Shown here in pieces: positions 50,848 through 58,735 of a stretch of DNA of 64,000 nucleotides. Below the pieces are notes generated by a model. The model searched no databases. It was not told the DNA's origin and worked only from the letters and a program-made list of their open reading frames with translations. Source of the stretch: Rhizobium sp. BK313 (lineage in GTDB: Bacteria > Pseudomonadota > Alphaproteobacteria > Rhizobiales > Rhizobiaceae); contig NZ_JACHZQ010000001.1 in the NCBI RefSeq assembly GCF_014193655.1, forward strand, positions 2,170,001 to 2,234,000, in the 5' to 3' direction. How positions within the stretch are numbered: the stretch's first letter is position 1; each line of letters begins with the position of its first letter. Both the position numbers and the translations under genes were made by a program.

Positions 50848-51242
50848 GCAAAACGCGCGCTCTCTTCTGCTGCGGCTGCCAGGGCGACGTATCGGCTCGC
50901 CTAACCGACGGCAAGGAAATCTATCCGCGCCGGCCCGACCTCTGGGATCTTCCATTCTGGAAATGCGATGCCTGCGGCAACTTCGTCGGCTGCCATCACA
51001 AGACCAACAATCGGACCCGTCCGCTTGGCTGCATTCCGACGCCCGAAATCAAGGAAGCGCGTCGTCATATTCATCGCATCCTTGATCCGATCTGGAAGTC
51101 GGGACGTCGTGCTCGCAGCGAGCTCTATTCGATGATCGCCCACGTTATGGACCTGCCAGAATACCATACGGCAGACATCCGCAGCGTCGAGCAGGCGAAC
51201 GAGATTCTTCGTGTCGTGAGAGAGTTGGAGGTGGCGATATGA
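50844..51242 (+). CDS. DUF3268-type zinc-finger phage protein
   Basis: A 132-aa protein. FCCGCQGDV and KCDACGNFVGCHHKTNN supply two zinc-binding Cys pairs, followed by EARRHIHRILDPIWKSGRRA, the helix pattern of DUF3268 proteins. Likely nucleic-acid related; role unproven. Confidence 0.7.
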   Translation: MSKTRALFCCGCQGDVSARLTDGKEIYPRRPDLWDLPFWKCDACGNFVGCHHKTNNRTRPLGCIPTPEIKEARRHIHRILDPIWKSGRRARSELYSMIAHVMDLPEYHTADIRSVEQANEILRVVRELEVAI

Positions 51243-51457
51243 CCTGCACCTGCGTCGAAACCATCAACGAAAAGCTCAAAGAGCACAACACGCGCCTCAC
51301 CCAGGCATGGGTTCTTGGTGGCACAACCCATCCTGGCCTCATGCTCCAGACCGATCAGATTGAGACCGGACGAGGCAAGCCGAAGGCCGTCGCAATGTTC
51401 CTCACCTATTGTCCGTTCTGCGGGACGAAGTATGCGGCTGATGAGGTGGCGGCATGA
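51239..51457 (+). CDS. Small zinc-ribbon protein
   Basis: A 72-aa protein. MTCTC near the start and YCPFCGTKY near the end form a two-knuckle zinc ribbon, as in many phage proteins of unknown role. Operon overlaps on both sides. Confidence 0.6.
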   Translation: MTCTCVETINEKLKEHNTRLTQAWVLGGTTHPGLMLQTDQIETGRGKPKAVAMFLTYCPFCGTKYAADEVAA

Positions 51458-52470
51458 GAAAGCCAATCAGCGTCAACATATACGATTCCCATCTCGGCAT
51501 CTGGCAAGACGACGCGCAGGACGAGACGCTCCGCTCGGAAGTTTACGCCGAGCTGATCCGGCGCATGCGTGGCCGGGGCTGGTCGATCAAACGCGATCCT
51601 CGCGTTCATCAGCATCATCGGTGCATCAGTCAAAACTATCGGCTTGGCGCGCGCGGGACGCTTCGGTGCGAAATTGAATTGGCCGGAAGGACGGTCAAGG
51701 TTGAGTTCTGGTCGACCACCGCCAAGCAGTACAACCGAAACGGCCGGCGCTACGACTTCGACAAGATAAAGCGTATGGCCAAGCTCGATCGCCTGCGGGT
51801 CGAATTGGAGTTTCGCCGCATCATTGCGTGGCTGGAAACCATCTCGCCGATCAAGGTGGAGCGCCGCGACGATCAAGACCTGCCGCCCATGAAGCGCATC
51901 GAGAAGGGATATGCAGAGAGCTGGCACAAGGATAAGGAGCTTGGCCGTCCGGTCTGCGACCGAGACTATAACCGGAAATCAGCTGACGGGCTTTTGCTAG
52001 AGCATGGCCAAACCGTCTGGTTTCCCGACTATCACGGACGGATTTTGCGCGGGACCGTGTTCTACAACATCAACAACATGTGGTGGGTCGTTGCCGGCGG
52101 GCAGCTTTTCAACAAAGGCAGTTTTGAAATCTACTCCGCGATGCCTGCAGATCTTCGCAAAAAGCGAAATGGCCGAAATCGACGCAATCGGCTTGAAGCA
52201 GAACTACAGATCGCCGTCCAGCGCATGGACTATCAGCGCGCGCAAGTTCTGAAGATGATCATCTTCGGCACCGAGCAGACTTACATGATCTGGGCTCGGG
52301 ACAATCAGGCCTATTACCGGTCGCAATATGCCGGATACTCGACCGACACGGCTGGCGCTGGACGATACACCCGCGCGGAAGCCGAGGCCGAATGCCGTCG
52401 CGTTCCGCATGAGCTTGAGATGGTCTGCCCAGATGGCACGCACGTCTCCTTTGACAGGAGCGCTGCATGA
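51454..52470 (+). CDS. Hypothetical early phage protein, 338 aa
   Basis: Contains GRGWSIKRDPRVHQHHRCIS, a basic beta-rich stretch, and a C-terminal half with RGTVFYNINNMWWVVAGGQL. It looks like a soluble two-part protein; I recognise similar early phage proteins but no function. Confidence 0.55.
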   Translation: MRKPISVNIYDSHLGIWQDDAQDETLRSEVYAELIRRMRGRGWSIKRDPRVHQHHRCISQNYRLGARGTLRCEIELAGRTVKVEFWSTTAKQYNRNGRRYDFDKIKRMAKLDRLRVELEFRRIIAWLETISPIKVERRDDQDLPPMKRIEKGYAESWHKDKELGRPVCDRDYNRKSADGLLLEHGQTVWFPDYHGRILRGTVFYNINNMWWVVAGGQLFNKGSFEIYSAMPADLRKKRNGRNRRNRLEAELQIAVQRMDYQRAQVLKMIIFGTEQTYMIWARDNQAYYRSQYAGYSTDTAGAGRYTRAEAEAECRRVPHELEMVCPDGTHVSFDRSAA

Positions 52471-52799
52471 GCCTCGATGATTTCTACTGCAGCCGCACCG
52501 TCAAGGCTATCCGCAAGCCCCACGAATGCGAGCAATGCGGCCGTCAGATTGATGTCGGATCTCCGGCCGAATACGGCGCCGGGAAGTACGACGGCTATTT
52601 CTACGCCCGATACCAGCACATTGAATGCCGAGCCGCCGGCATGGCCTACGCAGAAGCAACCGGCCTTTGGGGCGAAGACTTCACCTGGTTCCAGCACGCG
52701 GACAGTGATCAGCGCGACGATATCGGCGAGTGGCTGCTCGAGCATCACCCGATCGTCGCCGAGCGCATCAATTACCAACGCGAGGAGGTCTCAGCATGA
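52467..52799 (+). CDS. Small zinc-ribbon protein
   Basis: A 110-aa protein. KPHECEQCGRQIDVG provides the first Cys pair and YQHIECRAAGMAY the second ligands. Aromatic, acidic C-terminus. Function unknown; part of the same coupled operon. Confidence 0.55.
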   Translation: MSLDDFYCSRTVKAIRKPHECEQCGRQIDVGSPAEYGAGKYDGYFYARYQHIECRAAGMAYAEATGLWGEDFTWFQHADSDQRDDIGEWLLEHHPIVAERINYQREEVSA

Positions 52800-52963
52800 A
52801 CTCCGTACACCGGCATCTCACCCGCTATCCCAAAGCCAGAAGAGAAACCATCGAGTTTCTGAACAAGCGCGACCAGACGCTGCAGCAGCTCAAGGCTGAG
52901 ATATCGGCCACGCGCCGGCGGAAGTTCTTCGACCGGCTGCTATCTTGGATGTGGAGGCGATAA
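52796..52963 (+). CDS. Small basic protein
   Basis: A 55-aa protein, helical and basic, ending RRKFFDRLLSWMWRR, a possible membrane-surface amphipathic helix. GAGGAGG precedes the ATG at 52796. Its TAA overlaps the next ATG (TAATG). Confidence 0.55.
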   Translation: MNSVHRHLTRYPKARRETIEFLNKRDQTLQQLKAEISATRRRKFFDRLLSWMWRR

Positions 52964-53712
52964 TGGCTGAAAATAGCAAGATCGAATGGACCGATCACAC
53001 TTTCAACCCATGGATCGGCTGCACGAAAGTCTCCCCGGCGTGCGACGGTTGCTATGCCGAAAACCTCATGGCGAACCGATACCACCGCGTGGAGTGGGGG
53101 GCCGGAGAAGATCGTCAGCGCACTGGCGCCGCGAACTGGCGCAAGCCCGTCGCATGGAACAAGGAAGCCAAGGCCAGCGGCAAGCGGCCCTTCGTGTTCT
53201 GTGCCTCGTTGGCTGATGTGTTCGACAACGAGGTCGATCCAATGTGGCGGGTCGATCTCTTCAACCTGATCACCGCAACGCCGAATCTCATTTGGCTGCT
53301 GCTGACTAAGCGCATCGGAAACGTCGTCAAAATGACCGATCCCTTGCGGGGCAATCCCATGCTCCCAACGAATGCCGCGATCGGCGCGACGATCGCCAAC
53401 CAAGAGGAATATGATCGCGACCGGCTCAAGCTATACGATGTTAAGGGCAGCGTTGGGCCGATGTTCACTTTCGGTAGCTTTGAGCCGCTTCTCGGACGCA
53501 TCACTCTCGACAAATACGCACCGGATTGGATCATCACCGGCGGCGAGACCGACCAGGGTACTCACAAGGCGCGCGACACCGATCCCGAAAACTTCCGGTA
53601 CCTGCGTGACCAAAGCCGCGATCTCGGCCGTGCCTTCTTCATGAAGCAGATGACGCGTAAGGCGCCGATCCCGGCCGACCTTCTCGTCCGTCAATATCCG
53701 GAGGCAGCATGA
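52963..53712 (+). CDS. Gp37/Gp68 (DUF5131) family protein, radical SAM-like
   Basis: A 249-aa protein. SKIEWTDHTFNPWIGCTKVS, then ACDGCYAENLMANRY, is the hallmark of phage Gp37/Gp68 proteins, whose cysteines may hold an iron-sulphur cluster. LIWLLLTKRIGNV and DWIITGGETDQG follow as in the family. The substrate is not known. Confidence 0.75.
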   Translation: MAENSKIEWTDHTFNPWIGCTKVSPACDGCYAENLMANRYHRVEWGAGEDRQRTGAANWRKPVAWNKEAKASGKRPFVFCASLADVFDNEVDPMWRVDLFNLITATPNLIWLLLTKRIGNVVKMTDPLRGNPMLPTNAAIGATIANQEEYDRDRLKLYDVKGSVGPMFTFGSFEPLLGRITLDKYAPDWIITGGETDQGTHKARDTDPENFRYLRDQSRDLGRAFFMKQMTRKAPIPADLLVRQYPEAA

Positions 53713-54119
53713 GCAACCGTCAGCAACGCCGGGCCAGCCTCGCATTCGAACGCCGAGGACTGAAAGGTGATTGGGGCCTTTGGCGTATCACCGACCTGCC
53801 CGACGGCATTCCGGGCGGTAACGGCTGGTGCAGGCAGGTCAAGCGCGCCCAGGCGAATAACCTCTATGTCGTCCTGATCCGGCCCTTCGTCGACGAGCAG
53901 GGCAACGAGGTAATCCACCTCGCCATCCGCACGGCCTCAAACCTTGAGCCGCCGTGGCGCGACATGCAGCGCATCAAGAACGAAATCTGTGGGGAGGAAT
54001 CGACGGCCGTGCAAGTCATGCCGCCGGCCGCCGAGCTCGTCGACGAGGCCGACATGTATCACATGTGGGTGCTGTCCGATCGCCTTCCCTTCACCTTGGC
54101 ATATCGGAGAGCAGCATGA
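53709..54119 (+). CDS. DUF7694-like phage protein
   Basis: A 136-aa protein. AIRTASNLEPPWRDMQRIKN and AADMYHMWVL-like sequence (EADMYHMWVLSDRLP) match a small conserved phage family; assignment by eye. 4-nt overlaps on both sides. Confidence 0.5.
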   Translation: MSNRQQRRASLAFERRGLKGDWGLWRITDLPDGIPGGNGWCRQVKRAQANNLYVVLIRPFVDEQGNEVIHLAIRTASNLEPPWRDMQRIKNEICGEESTAVQVMPPAAELVDEADMYHMWVLSDRLPFTLAYRRAA

Positions 54120-54532
54120 CCGCCTTCCGTATCGCAAATACGAATTTCGATCCGGCGCCAAAGCGCAAGCCGGCGAAGTCCAAGGGGTATTTGTCCTTCA
54201 TTCATAGCCTGCCGTGCGTAGTCAGCGGCGCCTACGGCGTCGAGGCGGCGCATCTGTCGTCGCCGGCGCTTCACTTCGGCCACTACGGCCGCGGGAAAGG
54301 CTCGAAAGCTCCCGACCGCTGGGCCCTTCCTCTGTCGCCAACGCAACACCGTATCCAACACTCCATGAACGAAATGGAATTCTGGCGCCGAGCCGGGATC
54401 GATCCGCATATTCTCGCCCTGACGATCTTCGGCCTCTGGTCGGATATGAGCGACGAGGCAGAACCCTTTGCCGCAGCGATCATCAATCAACGCCTGGCGC
54501 GCGCCGGACAGCTTCGCGAAAGGGAAATCTGA
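54116..54532 (+). CDS. DUF968-like, HNH-type putative nuclease
   Basis: A 138-aa protein. SLPCVVSGAYGVEAAHLSSP, then HYGRGKGSKAPDRWALPLSP and QHRIQHSMNEMEFW, resembles DUF968/Ref-like HNH proteins with conserved His residues. Start ATG 54116 overlaps the previous TGA. Probably a DNA endonuclease used in phage recombination. Confidence 0.6.
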   Translation: MTAFRIANTNFDPAPKRKPAKSKGYLSFIHSLPCVVSGAYGVEAAHLSSPALHFGHYGRGKGSKAPDRWALPLSPTQHRIQHSMNEMEFWRRAGIDPHILALTIFGLWSDMSDEAEPFAAAIINQRLARAGQLREREI

Positions 54533-55041
54533 TGCAGATCACGAACGAAATGATTGACGCATTCAAGGAAGCATTTCATCGGGAATATCACGCCCGTCCT
54601 GACAATAGCTATGACGACAATATCAAGGCTGGGTTGATCGCCGCTCTTACCGCCGCCCCCGCATCCCCTGCGCGCGAGCCAGAGCCGAAGGTGGAAGACA
54701 ATCTTCTGTCCTACTACGAGAGACAGATTGCATGGTCCCGTCAGACATTCGGCCCAGCGCTCCGCACCAAAGGGGTAATCGATCACATTCGCAAAGAACT
54801 GTGCGAGATCGAACAAGACCCGCATGACCTGTCAGAATGGGTTGATGTGGTCATTTTGGCGATGGACGGTTTCTGGCGGCATGGCGGCAACGCTGCCGAC
54901 CTGTTCGCGGCCCTCCTGGCAAAGCAGCAAAAGAACATGGCTCGCACTTGGCCAGATTGGCGCACCATGAGCGAAGATCAGGCGATCGAACATGACCGCT
55001 CGAATGATGCCACCCTCGCCAGCATGGAGAAGAAGGGATGA
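54532..55041 (+). CDS. DUF550 dATP/dGTP pyrophosphohydrolase-like (MazZ-type)
   Basis: A 169-aa protein. RTKGVIDHIRKELCEIEQDP and EWVDVVILAMDGFWRHGGNA carry the acidic metal-binding helices of the DUF550/MazZ family, and ARTWPDWRTMSEDQAIEHDR ends the core. In Z-genome phages MazZ removes dATP and dGTP; the partner PurZ and DpoZ are not present here, so general dNTP control is more likely. TGATG overlap with the upstream gene. Confidence 0.7.
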   Translation: MQITNEMIDAFKEAFHREYHARPDNSYDDNIKAGLIAALTAAPASPAREPEPKVEDNLLSYYERQIAWSRQTFGPALRTKGVIDHIRKELCEIEQDPHDLSEWVDVVILAMDGFWRHGGNAADLFAALLAKQQKNMARTWPDWRTMSEDQAIEHDRSNDATLASMEKKG

Positions 55042-55349
55042 ACACCGAACCGATGTTCCCGATCCTCAACGACCCTTGTATCAAGGCAATCCCGTGGTCT
55101 GCGATCGCACCACATGAGACACAAGCGCTGAATAACCACAGTCAGACGCTTCGCGGTCTTGCGGGCCGTGGCGGGCTGGACATCTACGAGGCATATTACA
55201 TCATGAAGGATCAGCCTTGGCCGACGCTATGGGCAGGACGGTCACGTGATCGCGATGCAGCTTACCGGGTATCTCTCATGCGCCTTGTTCTCGATTTCGA
55301 ACGAGCAGACGCCGGCCGCTCTTCCCTTGCTGAGGAGCGGAAGCCATGA
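55038..55349 (+). CDS. Conserved phage hypothetical protein
   Basis: A 103-aa protein. IPWSAIAPHETQALNNHSQT, then LAGRGGLDIYEAY, is a pattern I recognise from rhizobial phages; role unknown. Coupled to both neighbours. Confidence 0.55.
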   Translation: MNTEPMFPILNDPCIKAIPWSAIAPHETQALNNHSQTLRGLAGRGGLDIYEAYYIMKDQPWPTLWAGRSRDRDAAYRVSLMRLVLDFERADAGRSSLAEERKP

Positions 55350-55768
55350 GTGACCTGAGACTGGCAATCGGAATAGCCAACAGAGCCCATGCCGGCCAGT
55401 TAGACAAAAACGGTGAGCCCTATATCCTTCACCCGCTCCGCGTCATGCTGGCGATGGAGACGGAAGAGGATCGCATTGTAGGCGTCCTGCACGATACAAT
55501 AGAGGATACCTATGTCACGCCGGAGCTTCTATGGCGTGTTGGATTTTCCCAACGCATCATTGACGCCGTGTTGTCAGTCACGCGGACCAGAGGCGAATCC
55601 TATGAAGAATTCATCCTTCGCGCCAAAGCCAATGAAATCGGTCGTCGCGTAAAGCTGGCTGACATCGCCGATAACCTGTCTCCCGATCGGGCTTCCGGAC
55701 TCAACGCGGAAAGGGAACTGCGATATCGGCGTGCGTGGCTCGTTCTTGCTGAGGGGCGGAAGCCGTGA
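55346..55768 (+). CDS. RSH-like HD hydrolase, possible (p)ppGpp hydrolase
   Basis: A 140-aa protein. DKNGEPYILHPLRVM, VLHDTIEDT (HD at 49-50) and RVKLADIADNLSPDR match the hydrolase half of RelA/SpoT proteins and MESH1; His15, His29, His49, Asp50 and Asp106 are the expected metal ligands. No synthetase domain. It could lower host alarmone during infection. Confidence 0.7.
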   Translation: MSDLRLAIGIANRAHAGQLDKNGEPYILHPLRVMLAMETEEDRIVGVLHDTIEDTYVTPELLWRVGFSQRIIDAVLSVTRTRGESYEEFILRAKANEIGRRVKLADIADNLSPDRASGLNAERELRYRRAWLVLAEGRKP

Positions 55769-55938
55769 CAGCGTCCGCCCTCCCATATATTTTTCGTTGG
55801 AACCGTCAGGACCGCAAAGGCCAGCCCTGCGAAGTCTTGGCGCGCGGCACCATGAATAGTTGCTGCGTCCGGTTTGCCGATGGATACACCATGATCACGA
55901 GCCGGAACGCCCTTGCAAAGGCCAAGGAGACGAAATGA
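55765..55938 (+). CDS. Small phage protein with GTG start
   Basis: A 57-aa protein: IFRWNRQDRKGQPCEVLARG, then VRFADGYTMITSRNALAKAK. The GTG at 55765 overlaps the TGA of the HD gene, and its own TGA overlaps the next ATG, so it fills the gap exactly between two coupled genes. Resembles small rhizobial phage proteins; function unknown. Confidence 0.6.
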   Translation: MTASALPYIFRWNRQDRKGQPCEVLARGTMNSCCVRFADGYTMITSRNALAKAKETK

Positions 55939-56309
55939 CGATTCTCGACGAAGCCATATCGCCGGCGATTGCCGTTGCCAAACTTCAAGCCGCAGGCATA
56001 CAACTTTCAGAACGCACTCTTCGTGAGCGAGCCCGCGCGCTTGGCGCCTGCCGCATTATCGGGAAGGCAATGTTCCTCATGCCTGCCGATCTCGACCTGA
56101 TTATCAATGCCGCCAAACCGGAGCCGTCACAATGCCAGAACTCTACAAGCGAAAAGGGAGCGACGTCTGGCAATACGATTTCACGGTGGACGGAATCCGA
56201 TACCGAAAATCTTCTAAAACGAGTGACAAGCGGCTCGCGGAAGACATTGCGATCAAGCACGAAGACAGGGTCCGTCGTGCCGCTGTCCATGGCCAAGAAG
56301 CGATCCTAA
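55935..56309 (+). CDS. Putative excisionase overlapping the integrase
   Basis: A 124-aa protein. QAAGIQLSERTLRERARALG, then GKAMFLMPADLDLII, is a winged-helix/MerR-type DNA-reading pattern as in excisionases. The C-terminal 55 residues are Ser/Thr/Lys-rich and lie in an alternate frame over the first 178 nt of the integrase gene. Position next to int supports a directionality role. Confidence 0.6.
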   Translation: MTILDEAISPAIAVAKLQAAGIQLSERTLRERARALGACRIIGKAMFLMPADLDLIINAAKPEPSQCQNSTSEKGATSGNTISRWTESDTENLLKRVTSGSRKTLRSSTKTGSVVPLSMAKKRS

Positions 56310-57106
56310 CCTTCCCCGAGGCCGTCGCTGAATATCTGAACGACGGCAAGGATGGACGCTTCACTGCGCCACTCATTCGGCATTTCAGAAAGTGGAAAAT
56401 AAAGGACATCACCGGTCCAGAGATCCGCAAGGCCGCCAAGATCCTCTACCCGGAGGCTTCACCGGCTACGTGGAACCGACAAGTCATCACGCCGATGCGT
56501 GCGATCATAAACCATGTCGCAGAGGCAAAGCGTCTGCAAAAGATTTCGGTCAAGCGGTTCAAGGAAGACAAGAAGAGACGGCCGGCCGGGAATGTCGAAT
56601 GGTTGAAGGCTTTCAGCAAGACGGCAAAAAAGCTCGACATGCCGGAAACCGCCGCGCTCGCGAGGTTCCTGTTTGAGACTGCCACGCGCGTATCCGAAGC
56701 GTGCCGCCTCACCTGGGATGACGTGAACCTGCAGCTCGGGATAGCTTATCTCGAGAAGACGAAGACGACACCGCGCAAGGTGTTTCTGACGCGCGCCATG
56801 GTCATCGATCTGGCGAACATCCGGAGCCGAAATCCGGTCCTGGTCTTTGGAGCCGCGAACCGATCTACGGTCAAAAAACGCATCGACAAGGTTATCACGG
56901 AAGCTGGACTGGTGCGCCTAACCAGTCACGAATTTGGCCGGCATGGCTTCGCTACCGAGATGATCGTTCGCAATGGCGTGGACGTTGCCACGACCGCAGA
57001 TCATGGCGGGTGGAAGTCACGCCGGCTGTTGATGGAAACCTATGTGGAGGGGGATGCCGACCGGGAAGTTATCGACCGGGTTTTTGGCAAAAAAGGCGGC
57101 GTTTGA
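56132..57106 (+). CDS. int: Tyrosine integrase
   Basis: A 324-aa protein. The catalytic set is present: Arg186 (ETATRVSEA), a Lys in the KTKTTPRK beta hairpin near 211, His266 and Arg270 (TSHEFGRHGF), His291 (DHGGW) and Tyr304 (METYV). The N-terminal arm (KGSDVWQYDFTVDG) is like other phage integrases. It recombines attP with a chromosomal tRNA-Ser; the tRNA fragment lies about 100 nt downstream. Confidence 0.9.
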   Translation: MPELYKRKGSDVWQYDFTVDGIRYRKSSKTSDKRLAEDIAIKHEDRVRRAAVHGQEAILTFPEAVAEYLNDGKDGRFTAPLIRHFRKWKIKDITGPEIRKAAKILYPEASPATWNRQVITPMRAIINHVAEAKRLQKISVKRFKEDKKRRPAGNVEWLKAFSKTAKKLDMPETAALARFLFETATRVSEACRLTWDDVNLQLGIAYLEKTKTTPRKVFLTRAMVIDLANIRSRNPVLVFGAANRSTVKKRIDKVITEAGLVRLTSHEFGRHGFATEMIVRNGVDVATTADHGGWKSRRLLMETYVEGDADREVIDRVFGKKGGV

Positions 57107-57115
57107 CACAGCCAC

Positions 57116-57130
57116 GGCACACGCTGTGCC
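57116..57130 (+). terminator. Terminator-like hairpin after int
   Basis: GGCACA-CGC-TGTGCC, a perfect 6-bp stem, followed by ACAAAAGATTTTTC. It lies 10 nt after the int stop; the T-run is slightly displaced. Confidence 0.5.
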
Positions 57131-57202
57131 ACAAAAGATTTTTCTTGACGGAATATCGCTTGAAAAACAAATGGATGGAATGGAGAGAGAGGAAATTGAA
57201 AA

Positions 57203-57246
57203 CTCCCTTAGCAGGGGAGCGCCTTCGACCACTCGGCCACCTCTCC
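57203..57246 (-). pseudogene. 5' half of tRNA-Ser(GCT), disrupted: attR
   Basis: On the minus strand the sequence reads as the acceptor 5' strand (GGAGAGG), the D arm (TGGCCGAGTGG) and a perfect anticodon arm CTCCC-CTGCTAA-GGGAG with anticodon GCT. Past the anticodon stem it departs: no long variable arm, no TTCGAAT loop and no acceptor 3' strand. The rest of 57107-57373 holds the int terminator and nothing else I recognise. This marks the right attachment site. Confidence 0.75.
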
Positions 57247-57373
57247 GGTGCGGCCCTGATACGGCCAATCATTTATCGACGCAAGCGCTTTTTCGCCTCC
57301 GTGCACGTTCTCCCTGCATTAGGCTACGCGTGCATCCCGCAAGGAAGAACCCGGTAGCTGGCTTGCAGTTCCC

Positions 57374-58591
57374 TCAAGCCAGCAACTGCTTAAGGTCTGC
57401 AGCAGGGTCGGCCAGAATTGCCTTTGTCGGGTTGGTGTCGGTTTCCAGCAGCTTCTTGCCGGTCACATAGGCCTTCGCGTCGTTGATGGCGTCAACGGCG
57501 ATGAAACGGCCCTTTTTGAAATACCAGACCGAAGCCGATCCCTCACGGGTGCCGGCGCGCAGTAGGGTTTCGTCATAGCCAAGGTTGAAACCGGCGATCT
57601 GCAATTTCACATCATATTGATCCGACCAGAACCATGGCTTCGGATCATATGCTTCATTGCCGCCGGCGATGATTCCAGCTGCGGCTTCGGCCTGGTCGAC
57701 GGCGTTCTGTACAGATTCGAGACGGATACGGCCGCCGTTCCAGGGCAGCTCGGCGCAATCGCCCACGGCGTAGATGGAGGAATCAGAGGTGCGGGCGAAC
57801 GAATCGACGATAATGCCGTTGCCAACTTCCAGGCCTGCCTCCTTGGCGAGCCGGTCATTCGGGGCAACGCCGATGCCGACGACGACGAAATCAACGTCTA
57901 TGGTGGACCCGTCTGATAGTTCGGCGGCAACGACATGACCGTTCTTGCCGATGAGTTGCTTGAGGCCGGTCTTTTCGCGGATGACCACGTCATGTTCCCG
58001 GTGAATCAATCTAATGATGTCAGCGGTCTCCTTGGCGGCGACGCGCTGAAGGATCCTTTCGGCCATTTCGATGAGCGTGACTTCAAGGCCGCGATGGCGG
58101 GCAACTGCGGCCGCTTCGAGGCCGATATAGCCACCCCCGATGATGAGAACACGGCGGCCCGCACGCATTTCGCGGGCGAGCTGATCGGCATCACGCTTGT
58201 CACGGGCGAGATAGACGCCCTCGAGAGCGCCGCCCACGGCGGGTGGTAGGCGGCGCGGCGTCGCGCCGGTTGCCAGCGCCAGTATGTCATAGTCCAGCAC
58301 CGAACCGTCCTGCATGGCAATCTGCTTTGCAGTCCGATCGATCTGCTCGACCCAAGTGGACAAACGGATCTCGACATTGTTGTCGCCGTACCAATGCTCA
58401 GGGCGGAACAGCAGGCGGTCGAAGGCCATTTCGCCGAGAAGGTATTTCTTGGTCAGTGGCGGCCGCTGATAGGGGAGGTTTTCCTCCGCGCCAATGATGG
58501 TGATCGGCCTCAAATCTCCAAGCGCCCGCAATTTGGCGGCAAGCGCGAAACCGGCCTGTCCGGCCCCGACAATGACCAATCTGCCCGTCAC
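57374..58591 (-). CDS. FAD/NAD(P)-dependent ferredoxin-type reductase
   Basis: A 405-aa flavoprotein. The N-terminal FAD site VIVGAGQAGFALAAKLR, a central NAD(P) site VLIIGGGYIGLEAAAVARHR and an IYAVGDCAELPW motif are those of pyridine nucleotide-disulphide reductases; the C-terminal SDQYDVKLQIAGFNLGY part matches the ferredoxin/putidaredoxin reductase end domain. Start GTG at 58591 has GGAG/AAGG just upstream. A host gene. Gap 58592-58735 holds no feature. Confidence 0.8.
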   Translation of the reverse strand: MTGRLVIVGAGQAGFALAAKLRALGDLRPITIIGAEENLPYQRPPLTKKYLLGEMAFDRLLFRPEHWYGDNNVEIRLSTWVEQIDRTAKQIAMQDGSVLDYDILALATGATPRRLPPAVGGALEGVYLARDKRDADQLAREMRAGRRVLIIGGGYIGLEAAAVARHRGLEVTLIEMAERILQRVAAKETADIIRLIHREHDVVIREKTGLKQLIGKNGHVVAAELSDGSTIDVDFVVVGIGVAPNDRLAKEAGLEVGNGIIVDSFARTSDSSIYAVGDCAELPWNGGRIRLESVQNAVDQAEAAAGIIAGGNEAYDPKPWFWSDQYDVKLQIAGFNLGYDETLLRAGTREGSASVWYFKKGRFIAVDAINDAKAYVTGKKLLETDTNPTKAILADPAADLKQLLA

Positions 58592-58735
58592 GATCCTTAC
58601 TCCATTATAATTATAGCGGCTCGTCATCCTGATATAGGACGTCGCCCTCACGGATTTCAGGGGTAACGCCTACCCTTGCAAGCGTCAATCATAGCTGACC
58701 TTGCGCCAGAGATCGGGAGAAAATTAGGGCGGAAC

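Larger units (their letters stand above)
6337..57250. mobile_element. Temperate tailed prophage (podovirus-like), about 51 kb; left border uncertain
   Basis: A complete set of packaging, head, tail and ejection genes on the minus strand is followed by a divergent immunity region, a recombination module and a tyrosine integrase on the plus strand. The right end is set by the integrase and the truncated tRNA-Ser (57203-57246). The left end is placed at the last recognisable phage gene, because no copy of the tRNA-Ser 3' half or other direct repeat was found near 6305-6336. The real attL may lie left of this window, which would bring the polysaccharide genes inside the element. Confidence 0.8.

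Noticed and set aside
54532..55041. Z-genome (2-aminoadenine) biosynthesis system
   Set aside because: Only the MazZ-like gene is present; PurZ and DpoZ are not in the window.
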